Below, in pieces: positions 27,901 to 42,900 of a DNA stretch of 64,000 bases (position 1 is the stretch's first letter; every line of letters begins with the position of its first letter). The position numbers and the translations under genes were made by a program. Below the pieces are notes generated by a model. It saw only the letters and a program-made list of their open reading frames with translations. It had not been told where the DNA came from and did not search any database. Source of the DNA: Bostrychus sinensis (Eukaryota > Chordata > Actinopteri > Gobiiformes > Eleotridae); NCBI GenBank assembly GCA_020698575.1, contig CM036240.1:27493211-27557210 (forward strand), in the 5' to 3' direction.

Positions 27901-30900
27901 TTTTTTTTCACGAGAAGGAGTTTGAGGAATGTGTTTTGGATACATTATGTACTCTGAGCTCTAGCCCTCAGTGGGAAGAACAAAGGGACAATTCTCCACC
28001 CAATCTTAAACTATGATTGGCTTGAATATATTTCTATTTAAGGATTTTTATATTCCTACATTAAATTGTTTAGTAGTGCAAGTTTCAAAGATAGTATGCT
28101 GAGTGTTTTGTGAGCAGTGAGTAAAAATGGGTTGTCCAGATAGATCAAGTTGCCATCATGCTTTCTCTATCATGGTTTCACGAGTTTTCTTGTTTTCAGG
28201 TTCGAGATGGAGCCATGAGCTGTCTGGTGGAGATCTACAGACATGTGGGAGAGAGGGTGAGGTTGGACCTCAGTAAAAAGGGCCTTCCACAGTCACGGTA
28301 CGACAGTGTTTTTAATTCATTTTGACTTGTCACTCCATCCATTTACCTTTTTTTTATTTATAGTTTCTGAAATGCCTATATAGGAGTCTCCAAAAAGAAA
28401 CATTTCTTGTCCATGATTTCCATGATTCCAGTACTTGTGCTCCCTCTAGTGGCAAGACAATGCAACTATGGAGTTTTAATTCATTAAACACAATAACTTA
28501 CAAACTTCCTTAACCTCATTGGTAAATAATATACCAGTTCAAAGTCTGCATTATGCACAATTTAACAATTTAGGCCTCTGTTCATTTTGACTTTTTCATT
28601 TTCATTCTGTTTAAAATAATTACATTTCCTCACATTATTATTCTTGGGTTATTTGTCCTGTAACTGTTTTGTTGCCCAAAGATTTAGGCCCTCACATGTT
28701 AATCCAGTCCACTATTTTCCTATGACATGGTTCTACTTTTTAGACAAAAACTAAGGTCCTTCAAGTTTCCCATTTACCTTCTCTCACAATCTTTGTCAGT
28801 TAAGCTCAGTAATTTTGGAAATATTAAAAATTGGATGCCGTCTCTGGAAAAAAAAAATCCTCTCTGTCCATTGTGAGCCTGTTGCAAACATTTGTGTGTT
28901 CCCAATAAATGAGCAGTTTTACTCAGATGCGGCTGATGTTGGTGGGGTTTTGAGGATGACTGAGGCGCAAGAGCCTCAGATCCACATATTCCTTTCAGGT
29001 GGATGCAGGTCCAGGTCCTGGTACGATTCCAGATTCCATTTCAAAAGGCCCTGATTTGTACTTTGTCAAAATGTCTAGAACTTTGGCCTTATCAAGACCC
29101 AGATGGTCAGTAGGGGTGTTACAAGACACAAATCACAATGAAATGAATGACAGAAAAAGTTATTTTATCCAAGTGAATCATAAAATGCAAAACAATTTAG
29201 ATGCATTTTGAAATCAACATTATGAATGGTATTTACTTCTTATTATTTGAATTAGTCAAAAAGCTATATTGCCAAATATTTTGCTACAAACTCAACTGAC
29301 CAGCTTCTCCCCTGTAAAAAGTGCAAACAAACTGATCATGGGCCCATTTTTCACCTTCACAGGAATCTTGTCACATATTGATCTTGTGAGATCACAAGAT
29401 CTTGTCACACCCCTAGTTGTAAGACATGACTGTAATACTAATAATAGCATAGATATTCAAGTGTATTTGCATTAAATCTGGTTGTTATGCTACAGTATAT
29501 TTCCCCTTGCCTTCAGTTGTGTATATTTCCAGTTTGCTCACATTAATTCTTACATATTCCCACAAATTACCATATATTTCTGTTAATACCCTTGGAAAAT
29601 GTAAAACTTTGAAAATTCATACAATTTTGCAAACCTAATTTTGAGTCCTAGCATCATTGTAACATTTAATACAGTGATAACATGAATCAAATATTTTCTT
29701 TTGTGCTTTGTGTTTTCTCCACTGACCACTTAGTCACATTTCACACCAGACCATATGCTCCTGTGTTTGCCTCTCCCTTCTTGACATTGGTGCCAGCTCG
29801 TCATCAGTGTGGACATTGTCTATTTTAGTCTTGGCCATCTCTGCTGCACAGTAGAGTGGGAGATGGTCCGGCCTCCTGTTTACAGCCCATCGGTCCTTCT
29901 TCACTTTACTCTACAGAAAATGTGCATGATTTCTTTGCTTTCTCTCCAGGTTGAATGTAATCTTCAGCAAATTTGATGAAGTCCAAAGATCGGGAAACAT
30001 GATCTCATCTTCAGGCTCAGGTCAGTAGGTCGTCTTACCATCTGCTGCTTTTTGGTTATCTATGGTGTGTGTGCCTGAGATTGGTGCATTGAGAAGCAAA
30101 AACAGTTTGTGGGCTTTGTTTCAAGCAGTCTGGCTTTGTGGAAAACAGCACTGTGCAAGTGTTGACTGGTGTAGTTAGGACCTATTATGTTTATTAACTG
30201 TTAGGTTGTACAGAGTAAAGTCAGTTTGAAGATATTTTGTGCTCTTTTTTATTACAGCTTGATATAGTCTTTCATTTTATGTTCATATTTTCCTGTCCTC
30301 AAGCAAAGTATTAGGACTTTTTCGTTCCATTTTGTCAGGATAAGTTCATTTAGACCTCCTCCATAGGCATGTGTCGCAATGCTTGCAGTGTGTAAAAAGA
30401 GAGGCTTGAATGACAGACGCCAGACAACCTGGGGCTAGAGTGGATGAGTTTGCACTGCAGGAGGTGGGCATTAACTAGACATCCCTCTGTGCAGCCAGAC
30501 AGCCAGAAACCATTCAGTTTTGTCAGTGGATTAGAGTTAAAAAAATGTATAGATTGTCCCAGTGATATAAAAGTAAAGCACATATTTTTAATACATTGTA
30601 GGAGTCTTTTCCATTTGTTTTGGCGAAGTAGCAAACCAGTAAATAAGACGTTTTAGATGAAAAAAATGGATGGTTGTTGCGGATAGGACTGCAAATTTTT
30701 TTTTTGCTCCATTGTTCCATTAGTCTAACAAAACTAAAGTGGCATTTGTGGCTTTTGCTGGATAAAGACCTAGTGTACATTGACAAACCATAGTGGTCCG
30801 ACATGGTTCTGTAACTGGTGCAGCCAGATTATAATGACATTTAGCATGTAGCATTTAGCTTATAGTGCTAACTGTTAATGCTAACTATTAATAAAATGGC

Positions 30901-33900
30901 TAGCAGAATATTATTATATATTAATATTGATTTTCTATGGACACACTGACATTAAATAGGCGATTGGTTGCCATTGGATAAAAGCATTTTAATTAAAGGC
31001 ACTATATTGTGCTGTTTTGAACTGAAGACTTAAATGTATCTGTATGGAAATGTTTAGGGAGCTGTTACTTTGACTTTGCAGTCTTCGCTTTTTTTTTTTT
31101 TTTTCATTTTGCAGTTTTAATGGCTAATGCTAATTCACCTAATAAAATGATATTGCATCATGCTACTGTACATATAGTTACATAAGGTGAGCTAGTGAAA
31201 TTATGTAACAACAAAAATATCCTTACTCCTCATTTACAGAGAAGAGCTCAGACCAGACACAACAATGACAATACACATGACTCAGCGTTTTAAAACTGTT
31301 ATGAGGCGAAAGTTTAGAGTTAAACGGATGAGGCAGCTTAATTTGTCATGGTGAGATATGTGCTGTGACAAGTGCTAAGCTAAACCGCTGCTAGTTGCAC
31401 ATTTAGAAAACAATGAGTATAATGCAAGCTTATGATAAATATACACTCAAGGGTGATAGGAGTTTGAAATCAGATTTTCTCACTTCCTGCATGATGGATT
31501 TAAATACCAATGTGCCTTTTTGAGAAGATTGGTTAAACCGTGGTATTCTTCACAGTTATGTCCTTTGGCTCTGCTCACATTCTCACCGCAGCGCTGCAAT
31601 CCACTCTGACGGCGCGGTTTAATTTGAGTCCATTTGCCTCAGAGGTGCGGAGAGCTGAAGTCAAAGCTGGCCTTACAGACATAGAACATGCAGTAGTGAG
31701 AAATAAATCATATAAAGGTAAAAAGGAATGTGGAGACATTTTTACAAAAGGTAACGGTGAGCAAATATCTTGGTGATACAAATCTCAAATTATTTAAACT
31801 ATTTATGTTCAAACTGTAGCCTTATGTGATCTAATATTTGTTACAACGCTAGGAACTGTAGGCTGCTTTGCCCACTCTTGTTTACATTTTAGAAAAACAA
31901 ATCTGAAAGACACATGGCTAATTTGCATAAATCCACAGCTGCATTCACCAAAAGATCAAACTTCTCTGTGCCATTAATGTGCTAATAAGCTTGATTTGAA
32001 TGTTTGTCCAGAGCATTTTTTTGGACAGAAGGGCTGGAGATGTGCTACTGTTGGTGAGTTATTAGAAGAATAGAATATTTATTATAGCCTGTTCTGTGTG
32101 TTGTGGATTTACAGCAGTGTTTGTTGTGGTTCATGTTTGAACCTCTCAGTTTATAAGTCAGGGGTGATTCTAGAGTCTGTAGTGTTTTGTGCAGCACTCA
32201 TTATTCAATACAACAGTAGATTGCCATATGTAGAGTCATTTGGATCATTTCTGTACATTGTCATTTTGAAATGCTTCACTGAAATGGCTGCTCTGGTTGA
32301 GGATGATGTGTACTTATTGTAGTCCTTTTTCAGGGTGTTTCTGTAGCTATAGGTCAGCGTAACTTCCCCTTTTGCTCCGCCGCTGGGTTAGGATGGTTAG
32401 ATCCTCCAAATGCAGATGAAGGAACCTCCTATATTCTTACAGTTGATCTCATGACGTATCTCTCAAAAGTTAAGGAACAGGAAAAGGAGGTATTTTTTGA
32501 AACAATCTGGATTTAGCTGTGGTTTTGAATCAACTGCTGCACCCATTAGTAGGATTGTTGACAGTAATGACACTATAGAAATTTGAATTGTCTTTTGTCA
32601 TTTTCTTATACTATATTCTCTATACACATCGATCTGTAGGCTTGGTTATGAATATGTTTTTAAACTTGAGTATAAAAATGTCTGTTTTTACTGCAGATTT
32701 TTTTCAAACATAATGCTCAGTCAGTCATTTCTGTTGTATTTAGCACTTGACTTACTGCTTTGTCTGCATGTGTTGCCCTGCAGTATCACAGTCTAGATGA
32801 GGTGTTAAACATGACATAACACTTTTCTGCCAGCAAGTAGCAAGTCATGCACAAAGTCTGACACCGTGCAGTATGTGTTTTTTAAAGGTCAAAATAGATT
32901 ATCAAACGACAAGCCACTTTTGTAGTATTTGCACGCTTTTGTTTGCCTTCTGACCAGTTATTTAACCATTGCATCTATACTGAGTCGGAGTGGGTGAGGT
33001 GGGAGGCTTCACTGTCATGGGAAAAGAGGACACATGCTGTGGGAGGGAGTTGCAGGAGGAGGAGAGAGAGAAGGAGAGAGACCAAAACAAATGCGTTTGT
33101 AGCAGCAGCAGCAGCACCAGCAGTGCTCGGACTCAGAGGTAAACAGTGAGGGAGACAGACCAGAACACAAGGTTCTGCTGCACAGTTCCCTTTGGCTCTG
33201 AGTCGAGGGCAGCTCTGCGTCATGACAGCTGGAGAAGGTAGGACTATCACATTCATATTTACTTTGATGATAATAGATTTAAAGAGCAGAGAGGAGAAAT
33301 TCTGCAACATATACCTTGCGTTGTGTTCATGTGGAGATTGGATATAGCTCTAATATATAAAGGTTTTAGCAGTATAATGTAATCAGTATTTTGCTGCAAA
33401 CATGCTTTTTTTTAGCTGTGGGTTGCAGATAATGCAAGAAAGAAATTCTCTCTTTCACGAACGTCTTACATTATACTATACAATATCTGAGGTATTTTTA
33501 TTGAACTGGAGGTTATTGTATTGCTTATAGCTTTAAAGTGTTGCTGATGGTAGTGGTCTTTGTTGTTGCCTGTAGAACATTAGCTACATATGTTTAAGTT
33601 GTTTGTATTTGTATCTGGTCAAAATTGTGTAGTGTATAGTGTTAAAGTTAGAAGTCTATGTAGGTTCTAAATCATCCAGGAGAATTCAGCAAAAAAAGTT
33701 AAACAAGGTTTTGATTTTGATTTTTACAAGACATTTCATAACTTCATCTGAAGGACTTAGTAATTTCTACTGAAAAATGCTGTGTGAGTAGGAGCTTATA
33801 TTTGCATTAGACTTGTTATTTTGGTTCTGTTGGTCTGTGTAAGCAGATGTAGCCAGTGCAAAAATAGACATGTTTCCTATGGGACGTTTTGCCTCCATTA

Positions 33901-36900
33901 ATTCAATGTTTACAAGTTGAGTGGACAACCAGCCAATGGGGGCATACCCAACTCAAGACTTCTCTAAGCCAACATGTCATTGGCTGAAGCGTCGGGCATG
34001 TACTTGTCAGTCCCATCCATTACATTTTTTAAAGGTCCCACATTATGCCTTTTTCAGACTTTTTGAAATAGTTTTTGCATTGAACAGAGCATAAAATGGG
34101 TAATTTGCATGGCTATTAACAACAACATAGCACGAAGAAATAGATAGATGAGCTGACTGCTTCGTAGCGGCAGCCAATTAAGCCAAAATGATCAGAATGA
34201 GTCCAGTGAAAGTGTATGGGTGTTAGAAGCGTTTTCAGCTCTTGAGAAATAGACCTCAGCATACCTGATTACTCAGACATGCTTGAATGAAGCAAAATAC
34301 TACTCCAGTTATGTTTTAGAGATGCAAACAACATTATGACATGGCTAAAAGCTCAAAAAAGTAAATTTAGCATAACAGATATTGGATAATAATGGCTAGA
34401 ATATGCAGTATCTTGTTTTTTGAAAATGTATTATGCTTACAATATGCTGTTAGGTCTCCATCAAATATAATAAGACATTGCTATAGACTGACCTTTTAAG
34501 ACGTGCTTCATTTTGCAACACTACCCGCAGAACCAAGGGTACAAAAAGAGCACAGCAATTGCATATAATTATATACTTATAATAAAAGCCGAATTTATTT
34601 TTCTTGAATTTTAACCAAATTAATTACTTTTTATTGTCATATATGATTTTGAGAAACCAATGCAATATTTCAAAAGAACTGAATCCTTTAAGCAGGATAG
34701 ATCAACACAACTTAATCAACACCAGTCTTTTGAACTAATTATTAAAATGCTACAGTGGTCCGAGTTGCCTGGTGCCTTAAACTACACAGAATTCTCCAAT
34801 TCTCCAGTCCTCAACACAGCTGACTCTTTTTTTTTTTTTTGTTCTTGTGTAAGAGCAGTCAGGTGTCTTTGACATTGGGTCGCTGTGTACTCTGAGGGTC
34901 CATTTATAGTAGATCAATGCATAATGCAAAAAGAGCCTTCACATAGAGCCGGCGTTTGTAGCTGTAGCCAACACTAGCCTTGTTTTAAAACTGAATATAG
35001 TGAGAATAAATTGTGTCAGAGCTCTAAATCCAATCCCCGAGTTGTCTTTGTAATTGGCTGAATCCCAGAGGTTTTGTTTCCAGAGCCCTCAGATCTGCTG
35101 TTACATAAACTGATTCTGCACACTCCTCAGCAGAAAAGTGGGTGCAAACAAGCGCTGTACTGTTCCCGTTTAGAATATTCACTGTTTTTTTTTTATATTC
35201 TGTACTAATTGCTAGCATTTATTAAATATTCAGCTAAGTTTTATCGTTGGATACGCCATTTGCAATTTTGGGTTGGTTCTGCACAATTGTAATTTTGTAA
35301 GGTGTTTTGTAAAGGTATTGCAGAATTGCATGACCGAAAAGTTCTCTTGTGAAGTAATCTTAGATGTGGAGGACATTCTTTCTAAAGACTCTCACCAGCC
35401 TGGCTCTTTTAGTTTTGGGATTATTACACTGTATGTGCAGAGTCTATTTCTGTGCTTGACACTCAGTGGAAAATGGTGAACAGCAGTGAGAAAAAGCAGC
35501 AGAAAGGAAGAACGGATACACTGGAGGAGTCCCTGAGGAAGTCGTTTGATCATTCCACACACATTCAGATTGAATATAGGGATTTGCTTTGGAGATTAGT
35601 AGGTTTAATACGTATATAGCCATTGTGTGTCTGCTACTATTGCAGCAAATGTGTAGGAGGCTCTGACTTCAAAATAAAAACATTTCTATGATTTGCATAT
35701 CTAGTGTGGAGTACTGACAATATGTGAGTTTAATGTTATTTTGATTTTTTTTCTAATCTGTTTATGTCTTCTTAATTTGTGTTCTTAGATTGTGTCTGTT
35801 CTGTTACATTAGTCATCTATGGGGCAATGGACATCAGAATGCAAGAAGGCTCCATTTGGCCGATATCTGTACATTGACGATGTCTGACACGTTAAAATTG
35901 TATTATTATGACATTTAATTGAACATATTTTTGATACATATTTTAAATATGAATGAGCCCTAATTTGGAAATTTAGGGTAGGGTAGACTTCATTGTCCCT
36001 GTAGGAAAATTTGTTCTTTGTATTTTACCCATCCTTCAATGCAGCTGGGTAGAGACGAGACAAGACACAAGACTGGGTTGAAAATCATAAAATGCAAGAC
36101 TATTTAGGTGCATTTTTAAAATCAACTTGTCATGAATGGTATTTGCTTTTATTTTTTGAATTATATGCAATAGAAGAATATATATACTGCCAAATGTTTT
36201 GCAACAAACTCAACTGATGAGCATCTGGGGCAGCCTGTCAGCATCTGGGGACCATTCTCCTGATGCAGTACCTAGCTGGAGGGTTAGCCTATTGTGCATG
36301 TTTTAGGTTGGTGCGGGGAACTGGAGACACAGGGAAAACATACAAACTCTGCACAGAAAAGTCGGGAATTGAAGCCGGGACCTTCTTGCTGTGAGGTGAC
36401 ACTGCTAACTGCTTTGCCTCTGTGCCACATCTAGCATCTTTTAAGTATGCTGTTGCACTTTACATGCAGCCAATTACCGTATTTTCCGCACTATAGGCGC
36501 ACAGTGCGCCTTATAATCCGATTCGGCTTATATATGGATCAGTGTTGATTAATTATGGCTACCGTATTCAGGGGGCGTCGCCGAAGTGACAGGTTTTAAA
36601 AGCAAAGCTGGCTCTACATTCTGCTCAACCAGACATCCCAAATTATACGTGAGTCCTAAAACTTAAGCAGTTGTCCTTTTGTTGTCCTAGTTGTCCCGAA
36701 AATGATATAAGCGTGGAGTCTGAAGCAGTTGTTGTCTGATAAAACATAAGAAGTACCGTTGCTAATTGTGTTAGCTTCTGTATGTAATGGCGAATCTCCG
36801 CAGGTGATGCGCAGATGCTCAACCTGTCTTTAAAATTATTTTAGCGACTGAATAGAGGAGAATCTAAGCTTTATAATGAGGTATAACATGTCCATATTCA

Positions 36901-39900
36901 GCAAATTTTAGCAATGGTTAGCTGTGTTCAAACTACTCTGTAAAAATAACTTAGCATCGCAGAGTGGGGATGGATGGCAAAAAGACGACACGGTATGGGA
37001 TGAATGAGATACAGTAGTGTGACTGTATAAACTATAAAGTTACCCCTATATATGTACTCGTATCGGTACGTACTCAAATGGAAGTACTCGTACTCGTACC
37101 GGTTTGAAAAAAGTGGTATCTGTGCATCCCTAGTTTTCAACGAGGGAGTTGTAAGAACGCTGGTTTGTATTCTGTTGATAAACTTTGACTGACTGACTTG
37201 TCTGACTGTTTTATTGACATTCCCTTTAGCGCAGCGCCATCTAGTGGATGCGCCTTATAATGCGGTGCGCCCAATATATGAAAACAGTTTTAAAATAGGC
37301 CATTAATTGAAGGTGCGCCTTATAATCCGATGCGCCTTATAGTGCGGAAAATACGGTATATTTTCCAACAAATGCATGCATTATACAGTTTTGCCATTTC
37401 ATCTTAGTTTCAATATTGCTATTGATGAAAGTATAAAAATGTAAATCCCAAGATTGTAGCAGATAATTTATTGGCTCAGAAACAATGCCACTGAAATAAG
37501 ATGTGTACAACGCCATAACTTATGATTCATCAATAAATACAGACAGTTTATTAGTGTGAGAGATGGAGAGGATGATGGAGAGTATGAAGACAAGAGGATA
37601 AAGTGGGTCCGACTTTGTGAATGATGTGATTGTCTTCCCAGAGTTCTTTGCCAAGTGAAAGGGGCAGCCCTCCCTGTACCCATGTGACCGAGGGTGAAAG
37701 AGGCTCTTTGAGAGACTGCTGTCAGCACGGCCTTTCTGTTAGGAGCTGGTATTTGGGTTATCTCTGAATTAGCAATCATGTAGTAGGCGAGATGTCATAA
37801 GAACTGTCTGCATGTTTGTAAACCAGTTTGATTTAGCACAACTGCCGTGACACATATTCTTTATGGATCAAGTAAGTAGCACCATGCTTACCAGGTTATA
37901 ATGTTGTTTGCACCGCATAAACATGCCCAGAGTAGTATTTTGTTTCATTCATTCATGTATGAGTAATCCATCCCCTTCTCAAGAGCTAAAAACACTTCCC
38001 ACTTTATGCTCTGTCTATTCCCCACCGCTGCTAGCAGGGATGACAGGCACCTAATTCAAGTGTTCTTCTGAAAGTCATTATAAACAGCTCCCAAAAAAAA
38101 TACGTTTTCCATACATATATCATAATTTTAAGTTATAAAATGTGAAATACTAAGTCAAAGATGTCCAAAACTTTCTCAAAAAGCCTGAAAAAAAGCATAA
38201 TATGGGACTTTTAAGCATTAATTAGGGTTAAGTTATCAGTTTATTATTTACAAAGCATTATTTCAACATTTGTAAACACCATTGAGTTATTGACATTGTT
38301 ATTACTGTTCATCCATCTTATCTTAGGCAGCAGTCTAAGCAAAGATGCCCAGACTTCCCTCTCCACAGACACTTCCTCCAGCTCTACCGGGGGGGACCCC
38401 AAGGCGTTCCCAGGCTAGCCGGGAGAGATAGTCCTTCCAGTGTACTACTAACAAATCAGTGGTAATTCAGGATTTATAAACAGTTTATTTATTATATTAT
38501 TACATATGAATCACATATTTATGAATGTTTTATTACTTTTAGTTTTGGTTTAATCCTGATCTAGACCTTGATTAGCTGTGCTTTGTTTAATTCCTGTTCT
38601 GTCCTTAATAAATAATGCATTTTTCTTGTGTTAATTCCTATTTTATCCAATGGTTTAGACCCGGGTTAGACAAGATTCAGGCTTATTAAAGTTCATTAAT
38701 AATGGTACCTGGAAGGCCAAATATTTTCTGAGGTGGTATTTGGTACAAAAGGTTTGAGAATCAGTGCCCTAGCATTATTTTGATCATAACTTCATCACTT
38801 AACATCTGTGTAAAATAATAATCCGCGTGTAATTTTTAAAACCGCAGCCTCTAGGGTCTGGCGAGTGAACAAGACCTGTTTGTTGTGACATAACTGTGAT
38901 CCGCAGTCATCTGTCTGTTATGTAATATTCCTGTATGCTGCTGGAGGGAGTTCAGAGTGTGACAGACAAGGCCTTAAAGCATTACGGCACACCACATCAA
39001 CAACACATCCAGGCAAAAGATATGAGGAGAAACTGAAACTATGACAGGACAGATATTGATAGAGATATTAAAAGAGAAATGTGAGGCTTCAAATAGTGTT
39101 TGGAAGGTTCAAAACTAGTAAGGTATTTGCAGTAGATTCAAATTCAGTTTCAAGTTTATGTAATGGGAAACAACAGTGTCCTGTATATATTAGCACAGTT
39201 TTATTAGAGAAGCTAAATTATGCTTTTATTCTTATTTTTAAACCAATCTTGGTCTAGAACAGCAGTGCACATTTTACAGCCTTAAAAACATTATATACCC
39301 TAAAAGAGAACATTTTTAATAAGTACTCTACTGGTGCCATTAAGAAAGGGGAAGAAATCAGCAGAAATCAGCTTTTTGTATGATGCCATATTACTACACA
39401 ATGAAAAATAGCTGTGAGGAGTCGGTGGAAACTCAACTTAGGTCAATTTTGGTGTGTGCTAGTGATGCTGTTGGGGCGGCATTAGCTCAGTAGGTAGAGT
39501 CGTTCACCCACTTACAAGAAGGTTGGTGGGTCAATCCCCACTATTAGCATTACATACCGCTGTTGTGTCCTAGGGTAAGAAACATTAGTTTGCTAAACGT
39601 TGCTCTCTGGTCATAGTGATAGTTTCCTGTCTAAAAGCAGCACCACTCTCAAAATGTCAGACGTGTTCTTGCAAAATAATAATTAAGCATATCACATATT
39701 TATTATGTACTTTGCGCTGTGATGATGCACATATTCCACAGTAAGAAGGCCCTTTTCTTCTAATCTTTCCTTTCATCAGGCTAGCCTTTGTTATCTCTTT
39801 ATAAAACTCACTACAAGCAAGTTTGGTTCTCCCCATAATTAAAAATCTCTGCTCAAAGTGATTTCTTAGAATGTAACTTTCTAGAACTTTACTCTAAATC

Positions 39901-42900
39901 TGCCGTGCCTTTGGGCTTGTATTCTCCTTCTGCAGTGTGAGAGAAAATCCTCTGTTATATAAAACTCTGCCTCACAAAGATTACTTTGGAGTCTGCGATT
40001 GTGTATGCAGCTTCAGCAACTTTTACTACTTGCATTCATGCACTCTGACCCCTGGTGGACATCTTCAGTGATATACTGCATGTTGCATAAAATTCTACAC
40101 GCACTTATGCTTTTATAGATTTTGCTGGGTTAGGTAATAATAAGTGGAAAATATCCAATAACTTTGTTCAGTATGGTGAGACTTTCAATCCACTTGGCCA
40201 CAGTAAGGGTTACACTGAACTATACTATAAAGTTAGGCTCTGCCTTTGCACTGATCAAGCTTCTTTTACCCTTTACTTTACTTCACTGTACTTTAAGCAA
40301 CATGCGCTCATACTGGTTTGAAAACGGTACTGCAGTCAAAATCAAAACAATTACGTTCAATATTTTCTTCATTGTAAAATAAATCAGCTGTGTCATTGTT
40401 ATCAGTAAAACAAATATTTCATATGAACATTTTTACCTCATATTTTGGGACACGTGGGTCATTTTTATGAAATATAAAAAAAAGATATACTGATCATAGC
40501 ACCTTTAACTACTAATTTAGTCATGCCACAATGTGATTTAAAGCTTTGATTTATCAATACTTTTGGCATATCAAGTGTCAAATATATCTCAGATGGAACG
40601 GTGGTATAAATTTTGCAGTTAGTATTAGGTATCAGCTTATTTTCTTATTTATTTACAACCATATATTATTTATTTTGAAGAAACTGGTTGGGTAGAATAA
40701 TTTTCATATTACCAACCTCTTTTTGTGAATTTTTATACAATTTCTCATTAATCCAATTTGCACTTTCTTGTTCCAAAATACTCATGTGACTGAGAGCTGC
40801 CTATACCTCACACTAACTATCTTTGAATGTTTTAAATTTGTAGGTAAATTGAACAAGCAGTATGCTTGTGTTTTACTTGTGTTTATGTTCAATCTGCTTC
40901 TGATTGCAGGGCTAACTAAGAATTGCTTCTTTGACATAGATAAATCATCTCACCTTCTGTGTCAGCAGCTGTTCGTGTAGCTGTAATCAATATCTTGTTT
41001 ACCATAGCAAAATGTGTTTAAGTTATCAAGGCTTATATCATTGTGGGGCAAGATAGCTGTCATGTTTTTTTGTTTATGTGAAGCAATTTGTCTAGTATTT
41101 GAGGAGTGTCAGGTTGGGTGTAATCATTTTTCGGTTCATATTGACAGCTTGCACTATTTGCAGTACAAGTGTTTTTATTAGCCAATCTGTTATGACAGCT
41201 AATATGAAAGCTGTTGCTAGTCTCGCTTCCATGACATTTTAAATTGCTCTCTTAAATTTTCAGTAATTGCTTGATCAAAGGATTACCTTTGTAGGCATTC
41301 ATTGTTGTCTTTTACATGTCTGTTCAAGGTTAGCACTATGGCTACACATTATGAGCTTCAGGACTAACATCACTTCTTACATTAAATAATGGTAAGCCAC
41401 ACTATACTGTCAGTTACATATTTGTTAATTTTAGGCAGTTTCCAAGTAATATTTCTGAACAAAATGCTGTTTCTGTTGACAGAGGCTTGTGCTGATAGAA
41501 CAATAGACCCCTCCCATAGTTGTCCATAATTCTCTGTGGACCCAGAGCGTCATGCTCTCTGACACACACACTCGTGCTGCTCTCGACTAAAGGCTGATTT
41601 GTCTGGAGCGTTGTCAGAGCCCAGGGAGCAGCAGCACAACCGACACACATTATCTAGACAGAGATGCCAATAGGAGCGAGTGTGAGGGGCTGTGGCAGAC
41701 ATGCTGAAGAGGCTGGTGTGCAAGAAAATCTGCGCTTGTAAGATAGGCTGCCTCTTTTCCTGTTGCTTATCTCGTCGGCTTTTGTGCATTTGCATCGAGC
41801 TCGATCGTAACTCTTTTTTTCATTTGTTCATTAAGCTAACCTGTTGCTTATTGCTGCTAATGTCTGCGTACACTGTTTAGCCTTCACCATTTAGCAGTGG
41901 TATTTGCAGTGTCATTGTGTAAAATATGTCAGCAGGGAGAGCTAGCATCCTGAATGGGGATGATTGTTGAGTAAAAGGAGGCTGGCACAGTGGCTTGTGT
42001 GGGTCGCCACAGCAAGAAAGTTGTAGGTTCACTTCCCGCAAAGTTAGCTTCTGTCTGTGGTGGTTTGTGTTCTATCTAAATGTGATAGATGCGGTGTGAA
42101 TTTTGTTGTTTATTTAAGAATTATTTAAAAACACCTAACATATCTTAAAAACTATGTTTAATAAAATGTATTCGGAACATTTGGTAACTATTAGAATAAC
42201 TCACTATTAAGCATTAATTAAGTATAAGTTAAGGGTTAGTAACCAGTTAATTCATTATTTACAAAGCATTACTTAAACATTTATAAACCCCATTGAGTTA
42301 TAAACCTTATAATGTTTAATTATTTAGCTCTAAGCGCATGTAAATCAGTGCAAATTATGTGAATCAGTGATGATTCAAGATCCATAAACTGTTTCTTTTT
42401 ACTTTTATTTTTTCAAATATTGCTAATTGCATATTTATTAATACTTTATTACTCTTTAATAGTTGTGGGTTATTCTAAAGTGTTACTAAACATTTTCTCT
42501 ATTCCATTCTCTACACACTTTAGAATAACTTACCCTATTAAGCATTAGTTAAGTTTTAGTTGAGGCTTAGTAACCACTTATTTACAAACCATTATTTTGG
42601 TGTTTACAAACACCATTGTGTTATAAACACTATTATTAATGTTTAATGCTTTACCAATACACTCATGTAAATCAGTGCAAAATTATAAACACCAGTGGTA
42701 GTTTAGGATCTAAGAACTGTTTATTTATTAAATTATTGTTAATTACATATTAATGAATGCTTTATTATAAGTTACTGAACATTATCTCCACTCTATTCTC
42801 TGCATACTTAATACTTGTAGTATTGGTCAGTTTGTTCAATTTGCAGTTGTAGTAACAGGTAGTAATAGAAACATTGTAGGAAACAAGGTCTTTGTGTTTC

